19,842 nt of DNA, taken from contig JAADIK010000008.1 of assembly GCA_013151365.1 (NCBI GenBank), forward strand, positions 1 through 19,842, read 5' to 3'. The DNA comes from Deltaproteobacteria bacterium (GTDB lineage: Bacteria > Desulfobacterota > Desulfobulbia > Desulfobulbales > Desulfobulbaceae). The notes beneath the pieces were generated by a model. The model made no database searches and was not told the origin of the DNA. It worked only from the letters and a program-made list of their open reading frames with translations. Positions 15,026-19,842 of the stretch are shown in pieces (positions within the stretch are counted from its first letter, which is position 1; each line of letters starts with the position of its first letter). Position numbers and translations under genes: made by a program.

Positions 15026-17512
15026 TCAGCCCAGAGGATTGCCGGCGCTTTTGGCCGCTTTCTCGCCCGGGATAGCGTCCGGTTGCGATTTTCTTTCTTC
15101 ATCGAGAATCTTATGCAGGATTGCGGGCAGAGATCCGGGCTGCAGATAGTCCCGGCCATGGCCCCCTTTAAAAATAAAGGCGGATTCCCGGCTGATATCC
15201 TGCCAGGAAAGTGTCGAAGGACTCCTGGCAATAACTTCAAAAAGATTCTTGTTATACGGATCATTAATGGCCGCCAGTCCGGTACCGATGGTGGCCAGAA
15301 TGTCCACATGTCCCAGGAACATCTCACTGAGGCGCGTATAGGCCTTGACCCCCCCGCAGGAACCAAGACTGAGAAAACGTTGCTTGGACTCCAGGTCCTT
15401 TTTGCTCAAACGTCCCTCTTTCAGCAGCATATTCAGCGGCTCGGTGATCTGTTCCGAGCGCCAGTAACTGTGACCTCGCTGGGCGAACATCTCGGTACCG
15501 CCCAGGATAAACCGTTCAATCAGGAGCTCCTGATTTTTCTCATCGCTGTACACGGAGGCCGCCTGGCTGATCGTCAGGCCGTCCATCCGCCGGACCAGGG
15601 TAACGCAGATGCGCTGCATCCCGTTAAAGAGCCGGGGCAATCCTCTTGCGGGATGGAGCTGGGCATAGCGGATCAATTTCCCGGCCGCCAGCCTGGTCTT
15701 TGCCGACATGGGAACCACGGTAAACTGTTCGGACAGCCGGAGATGATAACCGCTCTTGAGGAGCATGGTGAGGAAAGAAACAAAAGAGCGGCGGCCGTCA
15801 TCATCGGCATGAAAGACCGAGATAGAGCCGAGACGGCCGTCCTTCTTCCACTGCGCAAAGGGGGTGCCGAGATATTTGTAGAGGTCGATCGCCCCGTGCC
15901 GGACCACGAGACGATCGATGATCGAGCGGGCCTCGCCGCTGAGCAGTTGCGGATATTCCCGCATGTAGTATTGCAGAATCACGGAAATAAGCCGCGTAAA
16001 ACCGGAGCTGCCGGAATCGGCACATTGACTCATTTTCCTGATGAGAAAGGTGCGGGCCGGCGGGTCAAGGACCTCGAGCAGGTGCATGAAGGTCGCTGAA
16101 AAAAGGATAATGGAATTTTCATCCTTAAATGCCGACACGGCGACCAGGTCGAGAATCTGTTCCTGCTCCAGGTTGTTTTCCGGGAAAAATGCGGTCAGCT
16201 TTCCTTTCTGGGCCAGGCTGACGATAAAACTCGAGACCAGTAGATTGCCGGGATCGACGGCGTGCAGAAACTCCAGCAGATTGCCGGAGCAGCATTTTTC
16301 GATGCGCCGCCGCAGGATCGGCGCCAGGATATCGCGAAACGAGCTGTCATAGAGTTCGCTGCCCTGGGCCAGCAAGGCATAGATATTGGTCGAGGTCAGG
16401 TTACGGGCCGTTTCCACCCGGTCGGCAGCCGTTGCCCGGCGCAGGACGGCGATCATCCCCCCTTTCCGGCCCGCCGCCAGCAGCTGATAAAAACGATCGC
16501 CGAAAACGGATCTGACCTGGGGGGAAAGCTGCTCAAATCGCTTTTGCAGTTGTTTGCCCGAATAACGGCTCAATTCCGCCGCCGAGATTTCGAAACCAAA
16601 ACGGTCGGTAATGGCATGGAGGTTATTGATCCGCCAGATCAACTCTTCACCGCCGTCATAAAAAGCCCGGAGCAGAGTCATCCGGCGCTCCGGACCAAGA
16701 GTTTGAAACTGCTTTTCCCTCACTGCGGGCGGATTGGCAAAATAGGCCACAAGCCAGAACCAGGCCTCCTGGCGGGTCATTGCCGGGGAGCTAAAAAGTG
16801 TCCCGGCATTCCACGCATCATCCCGGCTCATCTGCCGGATCAGGGGCAGGGCGTCATTCAGCGTGCCGACATTCATGCCGGCAACCCCGGCCAAGGCGGC
16901 CGCCGCCCTGGCCTGACGATCACGGAGCAGGGCAATGATGTCAAGACTGTCCAGGGCCTGAACGGCGTTCATGCCGGCCACGGCGAATAAACCCTGGGCC
17001 GCCCGGTTCCGGTCATCATCGAAGCGGTCCAGCAGGGGGATGGTTTTCAGGGCGCAATCCGGCGTCATTTTCGGCAGGCCGCAGTAGCGGCTAAATGACC
17101 GGCAGGCCTCGTGATCCATGGTTTGAATCGCCCGCAGGGCCTTAAGCCCCAGGTCGCCGGTTACCATCGGCAGACTACTCCATTTCTCAAAGGCCAGGAC
17201 CTGCGCATATGACAACTTCAGGCCACGCAGACCGGCCCAGGCCTCTTTACATTTTGCAAAGTCCATGCCCGGCATCCGGCACATTTTGCGAAAAATCCGC
17301 TGGGCATTATAGTCAAGACCGGCAATAATTTTCCGGCCGTACGCCAATTCTTCGCGGCTTAAGTGCGGGACCTGCCGATAGAATTCAATGGTCTGTTCCA
17401 CGCTGATGTCGTGCAGATCAAGACCGGCACCGGCACAGGGGCGCGGGGTGAACCCGGCAAGCAGCAGAACTCCCAGCAGGAAAAAAATATTTATGCAGGA
17501 TCGGTAATCCAT
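15026..17512 (-). CDS. Large secreted helical-repeat protein of unknown function
   Basis: The 828-aa product has a clear Sec signal peptide (basic start, hydrophobic core FFLLGVLLLAGF, cut after AGA near residue 29), so it should be periplasmic or exported. After it come at least six degenerate helical repeats marked by a methionine every 32-33 residues: M83, M116, M149, M181, M213 and M245, each in a turn like LPxMT, PGMD or AGMN. A typical unit reads LPKMTPDCALKTIPLLD. The remainder is mostly helical, with several Cys and no enzyme motif that I recognise. The ATG at 17512 gives the best signal peptide; in-frame starts at 17527 (ATG) and 17560 (TTG) would add 5 or 16 residues. It ends 8 nt before holA, so the two are probably co-transcribed. 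Function is unknown; a scaffold or protein-binding solenoid is the structural guess. Confidence 0.8.
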   Translation of the reverse strand: MDYRSCINIFFLLGVLLLAGFTPRPCAGAGLDLHDISVEQTIEFYRQVPHLSREELAYGRKIIAGLDYNAQRIFRKMCRMPGMDFAKCKEAWAGLRGLKLSYAQVLAFEKWSSLPMVTGDLGLKALRAIQTMDHEACRSFSRYCGLPKMTPDCALKTIPLLDRFDDDRNRAAQGLFAVAGMNAVQALDSLDIIALLRDRQARAAAALAGVAGMNVGTLNDALPLIRQMSRDDAWNAGTLFSSPAMTRQEAWFWLVAYFANPPAVREKQFQTLGPERRMTLLRAFYDGGEELIWRINNLHAITDRFGFEISAAELSRYSGKQLQKRFEQLSPQVRSVFGDRFYQLLAAGRKGGMIAVLRRATAADRVETARNLTSTNIYALLAQGSELYDSSFRDILAPILRRRIEKCCSGNLLEFLHAVDPGNLLVSSFIVSLAQKGKLTAFFPENNLEQEQILDLVAVSAFKDENSIILFSATFMHLLEVLDPPARTFLIRKMSQCADSGSSGFTRLISVILQYYMREYPQLLSGEARSIIDRLVVRHGAIDLYKYLGTPFAQWKKDGRLGSISVFHADDDGRRSFVSFLTMLLKSGYHLRLSEQFTVVPMSAKTRLAAGKLIRYAQLHPARGLPRLFNGMQRICVTLVRRMDGLTISQAASVYSDEKNQELLIERFILGGTEMFAQRGHSYWRSEQITEPLNMLLKEGRLSKKDLESKQRFLSLGSCGGVKAYTRLSEMFLGHVDILATIGTGLAAINDPYNKNLFEVIARSPSTLSWQDISRESAFIFKGGHGRDYLQPGSLPAILHKILDEERKSQPDAIPGEKAAKSAGNPLG

Positions 17513-17513
17513 C

Positions 17514-17630
17514 TTATGGGGAAACATGTAACAGCTCAGCAATGTTCCGGATGTTCGCAAGCAGACCGGTCAGCTCCACCCCGGCATGCCGGGCGGCCTG
17601 ATCACGGACGGATGGAGTGCTGCTGAAGAG
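17514..17630 (-). pseudogene. Possible remnant of a gene's 3' end upstream of the secreted repeat protein
   Basis: On the minus strand a 38-codon stretch is open between two stops and ends TAA one base before the ATG at 17512. Its translation is protein-like (…AARHAGVELTGLLANIRNIAELLHVSP). It has no convincing start and is cut at its 5' side near the local duplication TTACGAGTTACGA (about 17632-17644). It could be the degraded end of an upstream gene or chance. I do not recognise the family. Confidence 0.25.
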
Positions 17631-17833
17631 TTACGAGTTACGAAATGTTTTTTACTCTTTGACTCGGTTGGCAACTGACAATTTACCGGCAAAACAAAGA
17701 ATCAGGAAGTCTAATCTGTCCTGTGCCGTAATTTTTTTGCTCGGCCTGTGCCATCGGCGGGAGCGGCCGTCCTAAATGGCAGGCAAATCGTATCTGTTTA
17801 CCAGGGACAACACAACCTCGGGGGATGCTCAGC

Positions 17834-17951
17834 CCGTACGAGTTCACCAGTGCCTTAGATTCGTTCGTTTAGGACTCTGAATCCTATCCTTGGCGGATGT
17901 GAGGAGGCCACCAAAACGGGCGAATATGAGGTGCTGGTGAACCTTGTACGG
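17834..17951. repeat. 118-bp imperfect inverted repeat
   Basis: Arms at about 17834-17873 and 17911-17951 match at about 32 of 41 positions, starting CCGTACGAG and ending CTTGTACGG, with a centre of about 38 nt. Six of the nine mismatches become G-U pairs in a plus-strand transcript. It lies in non-coding DNA and may be a structured RNA, a decayed palindromic element or a distant part of the porin terminator region. Confidence 0.55.
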
Positions 17952-18007
17952 CAAATCTTCACCGGCCGGGCCGAGAAAGGCGGGTTTTTGATTGTTCGAC
18001 TACGGGG

Positions 18008-18050
18008 CAGGCCGTTCAGGACGGAGGATTCCTCCGCCCTGAACGGCCTG
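18008..18050. terminator. Long hairpin downstream of the OprD-like porin
   Basis: CAGGCCGTTCAGG (18008-18020) pairs with CCTGAACGGCCTG (18038-18050), and CGGAGG with CCTCCG inside, around an ATT loop; one A-C mismatch interrupts a stem of about 20 bp. It lies 30 nt after the porin stop (minus strand). There is no T-run, so it may be an mRNA 3'-end stabiliser or a REP-like hairpin rather than a classical intrinsic terminator. Confidence 0.6.
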
Positions 18051-18080
18051 GTTCCAGGTTGGTTACAAGAGACGGGCGTG

Positions 18081-19586
18081 CTAAAAAAGATAGTTCATTT
18101 CAAAGCGGGCTTCGTAATATGAGGGGTCGGTGCCGTCGGTTCTGTTGTCGGCATTGACCCTGGAGAAACGAACCTTGGCCTCAAGACCCGGCACGGCGGA
18201 AATACGTTCCCACATGTCGATGTGGTACGCTTCCCGGTCGGTTTTACTGATACCGCCCAGCAGCTCTTTGGTCTCGTCGTAATCCATGATCGTATAGTCG
18301 ACTGCCGCTCTGAAGCCCGGGACCAGACCGGCCTTGTCAAAATTATAGGCGGCCGCAAACATCCAGGACTTGGTGTTGGCATCCCAGTTATACTGGCCCA
18401 TGGAGCGGGTATAACCGCTGGTGGGGAAACCCCGCCAGGGGGCGATCAGGTCCGCGTCGTCGGCCACTGCGGTGTAGCCGACCCGCAGTTTGCCGTTGCC
18501 TTTTTTGATGACCAGCCGGCCGCCGACAAGACTGCCGTCCACGCTGCCGGCATCCTTGTAACCCTTGGCCGGCCCGGTCAAACCGGCCAAGCTGCCGTTC
18601 AGGGCGGCCCCGCCGATCTTGCCGGCCCCGTCATCCAACTGGTCCATATAACGCAGGCCGGGAGTGACGCTCCAGCCGCCGGCCAGGTGAATGGTATAGT
18701 TGGCCTCAATCATGCCGGACCAGAACAGGTCGGGCACGGAAGTCAGCCAGGCATCCACCTTGAGATTCTTGATCGACTTGTTGGACAGCCCGACGACAAT
18801 GAGCTTGGTATCGTCAATGCCGTGGGCCTCCAGCCTCGCCGTAGTCAGGCCCTTGTTAACTGCCGAGTCATCGTTTTCGTTCCAGCCGTCATAGGCGATC
18901 ACATCATGAAACCCGGTGTGATCCCTGAGTTTCTGGCGGTTGAAATAGGCGGCCGTGAACATGGTCCCCGGCAGATCTTTGACGATCACGCTCACGCCCT
19001 GAAAGGTGTTGGGGATCATCTTGGTATCGTTTGACTTGGTCAGGAAGCTCTCGTAAATCTGCCGGCCGACCTTGAACTCGGTCTTACCGATGTCGTACTG
19101 CAAATAGGCCTGGGCCAGCGAGGTCATCCCCCAGTCGCCGTCGTAGGCGCCGTTATCCTTGATCCGGTGCCGGTCGAAGGTGTCTTTGCCGGACTTGGCA
19201 TACTTGACATCGATCTTGTCCATATTGAGATCATTGAAGGGATTCTGGCTGGTATACAGCCCGACTGTGGCACTGAAACCCTTGAACGGCGCGGTTTTAT
19301 AAATGAGGCTGCCGCCGATGCCGTTCGCATAGTTGTTTTTTTGCTTGCCGGTCACCTCGTCGTCCCATTGGTAGGTAAAAAAATTCGCCCGCAACCGGCC
19401 GTAGACCATGCCTTTGGGAAAGGCCTCAACGAGGCTGTCAACCGGCTGCGGCAGGATATGGTACACCTCCGTCATATTGTTCTTCAGGGTCCGCTTTTGC
19501 TGCTGGGCAGCGGCGGTCGTGATCATGCCGGCGGCAGCCACAAGTGACACCGACACACCGAGTGCAATCATCCGTTTCTTCTTCAT
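18081..19586 (-). CDS. OprD-like outer-membrane porin
   Basis: The 501-aa product starts with a textbook signal peptide (MKKKRMIALGVSVSLVAAAG..., cut after TTAAA near residue 27). It continues as alternating aromatic/polar beta strands and ends in MNYLF with the C-terminal Phe needed for BAM-dependent barrel assembly. Segments such as VYGRLRANFFTYQW, NYANGIGGSLIYKT and KVGRQIYESFLTKSND resemble the OprD family of substrate-selective porins; that placement is by style, not search. The ATG at 19586 has a strong AAGGAGG about 7 nt upstream. Its short leader contains a terminator-like hairpin (19612-19665). It is unlike the DUF3373-type porin in the same window. Substrate is unknown; proximity to an iron-sulfur oxidoreductase subunit suggests uptake of a respiratory substrate, as inference. 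Confidence 0.82.
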   Translation of the reverse strand: MKKKRMIALGVSVSLVAAAGMITTAAAQQQKRTLKNNMTEVYHILPQPVDSLVEAFPKGMVYGRLRANFFTYQWDDEVTGKQKNNYANGIGGSLIYKTAPFKGFSATVGLYTSQNPFNDLNMDKIDVKYAKSGKDTFDRHRIKDNGAYDGDWGMTSLAQAYLQYDIGKTEFKVGRQIYESFLTKSNDTKMIPNTFQGVSVIVKDLPGTMFTAAYFNRQKLRDHTGFHDVIAYDGWNENDDSAVNKGLTTARLEAHGIDDTKLIVVGLSNKSIKNLKVDAWLTSVPDLFWSGMIEANYTIHLAGGWSVTPGLRYMDQLDDGAGKIGGAALNGSLAGLTGPAKGYKDAGSVDGSLVGGRLVIKKGNGKLRVGYTAVADDADLIAPWRGFPTSGYTRSMGQYNWDANTKSWMFAAAYNFDKAGLVPGFRAAVDYTIMDYDETKELLGGISKTDREAYHIDMWERISAVPGLEAKVRFSRVNADNRTDGTDPSYYEARFEMNYLF

Positions 19587-19611
19587 CTCCTCTCCTCCTT
19601 CTTACACTTTC

Positions 19612-19665
19612 AAATAAAAACCGGATTCAGAGCCCACCCAAAAAATATGGTCCGGGCTCATCCGG
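19612..19665 (-). terminator. Intrinsic terminator-like hairpin after the Fe-S gene and in the porin leader
   Basis: On the minus strand CCGGAT-GAGCCC (19654-19665) pairs with GGGCTC (19630-19635) and ATCCGG (19621-19626) across a 3-nt TGA bulge. An extra ACC-GGT pair sits inside. TTTTTATTT follows (to 19612). It lies about 80 nt after the stop of the Fe-S gene, so it fits as that operon's terminator. It also ends only about 25 nt before the porin ATG, so it could act as an attenuator for the porin. Confidence 0.75.
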
Positions 19666-19674
19666 AAACTGATC

Positions 19675-19702
19675 CTTATGTCACATTGCGGAATCCTTTC
19701 AA
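19675..19702 (-). promoter_or_regulatory. Possible promoter for the OprD-like porin
   Basis: On the minus strand TTGAAA (19697-19702), a 16-nt spacer and CATAAG (19675-19680) could form a promoter starting transcripts near 19668, just before the terminator-like hairpin. The -10 is a weak 4/6 match. Confidence 0.35.
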
Positions 19703-19747
19703 GGGGGGAATGACAATGATAATCCGTCCGGGCACCCCTTTCCCGGC

Positions 19748-19842
19748 TCAGATTTCCTGCAAGGCCACGAGTTTCAAGGCATGGGTAGTGCAACGGGTCA
19801 CGCAGGCCGGCCTGAGCCCGGCGTCGATCCGGTCCATGCAGT
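19748..19842 (-). CDS. 4Fe-4S ferredoxin-type electron-transfer subunit (C-terminal end; DmsB/PhsB/PsrB-like)
   Basis: The minus strand enters the window in frame and reads CMDRIDAGLRPACVTRC, then TTHALKLVALQEI and a TGA stop at 19748-19750. The pattern C-x-D-R-x-x-x-G-x-x-P-A-C-V-x-x-C is the last cluster motif of the four-cluster iron-sulfur subunits of molybdopterin oxidoreductases (DmsB, PhsB, PsrB, TtrB, ArrB and relatives). Such subunits pass electrons between a catalytic Mo/W subunit and a membrane anchor. Only about 31 residues are present, so the specific enzyme cannot be named. A strong terminator-like hairpin follows, and the porin gene comes next on the same strand. Confidence 0.75.
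   Translation of the reverse strand, partial: CMDRIDAGLRPACVTRCTTHALKLVALQEI

Larger units (their letters stand above)
17631..18080. other. Non-coding stretch between the secreted repeat protein and the OprD-like porin
   Basis: About 450 bp hold no convincing gene. I see a short duplication (TTACGAGTTACGA, about 17632-17644), the imperfect inverted repeat at 17834-17951 and the perfect-armed hairpin at 18008-18050. A 63-codon plus-strand frame (17931-18122) overlaps both the hairpin and the end of the porin gene and is not believed. A promoter for the minus-strand gene starting at 17512 should lie here, but I could not choose one. Confidence 0.6.

Noticed and set aside
13611..15149. 512-codon plus-strand frame opposite holA
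   Set aside because: Shadow of holA in GC-rich DNA; it also runs through the inserted element end.
17931..18122. 63-codon plus-strand frame with protein-like composition
   Set aside because: It runs through the perfect hairpin at 18008-18050 and into the 3' end of the porin gene; its composition reflects the palindromes and the porin's antisense.
19602..19793. 63-codon minus-strand frame upstream of the OprD-like porin
   Set aside because: It overlaps the terminator hairpin and, in a different frame, the end of the Fe-S gene; no support.
1..19842. CRISPR arrays, tRNA and rRNA genes
   Set aside because: No regularly spaced direct repeats, tRNA-like T-loop plus anticodon patterns or rRNA sequence were recognised in the window.

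Overview
The window (about 58-60% G+C by eye) looks like chromosome of a Gram-negative anaerobe of the Desulfobacterota (formerly Deltaproteobacteria), most likely near Desulfobulbaceae. The support is: a hisS-aspS pair, a long DUF3373-type porin, a second OprD-like porin, an ADP-heptose (LPS core) synthesis domain, ClpS/ClpA, a long HolA, and the tail of a molybdoenzyme-type iron-sulfur subunit. This placement is inference from gene content and protein style; no rRNA is present.

Layout. 1-1601 (+): the end of an unidentified gene, a carbon-nitrogen hydrolase fused to an RfaE2/HldE-type heptose-1-phosphate adenylyltransferase, and a 77-aa two-helix membrane protein, all linked by ATGA stop/start overlaps. 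1604-5061 (-): hisS then aspS. hisS carries an apparent 2-nt deletion that splits it into two frames. The hisS-aspS gap is filled by a 108-bp imperfect palindrome and a 220-bp transposon-like element. 5343-8490 (+): a flavin enzyme (nitronate monooxygenase/FabK type), pcnB and an EEP-family phosphoesterase, from a good sigma70-like promoter, ending at a bidirectional terminator. 8773-10500 (-): DUF3373-type porin with its own promoter. 10733-17512 (-): an 828-aa secreted helical-repeat protein of unknown function, holA, a second copy of the 220-bp element, clpS and clpA. 17513-18080: non-coding, with palindromes. 18081-19586 (-): OprD-like porin whose short leader contains a terminator-shaped hairpin. 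19748-19842 (-): C-terminus of a 4Fe-4S subunit.

The strongest new observation is a pair of roughly 220-222-bp non-autonomous elements (3524-3743 and 13438-13659, inverted relative to each other, about 90% identical). They share 13-bp terminal inverted repeats (CCTGAATCCGTGA) and each is flanked by its own perfect 5-bp target duplication (TTTAA and AGCAT). The second copy inserted into the last codons of holA: the element now supplies the HolA stop codon, and the pre-insertion C-terminus can be reconstructed. Other points are the hydrolase-RfaE2 fusion, the hisS frameshift, the 32-33-residue methionine-spaced repeat in the unknown secreted protein, and the hairpin leader of the OprD-like porin.

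All assignments come from reading motifs. No database search was possible.
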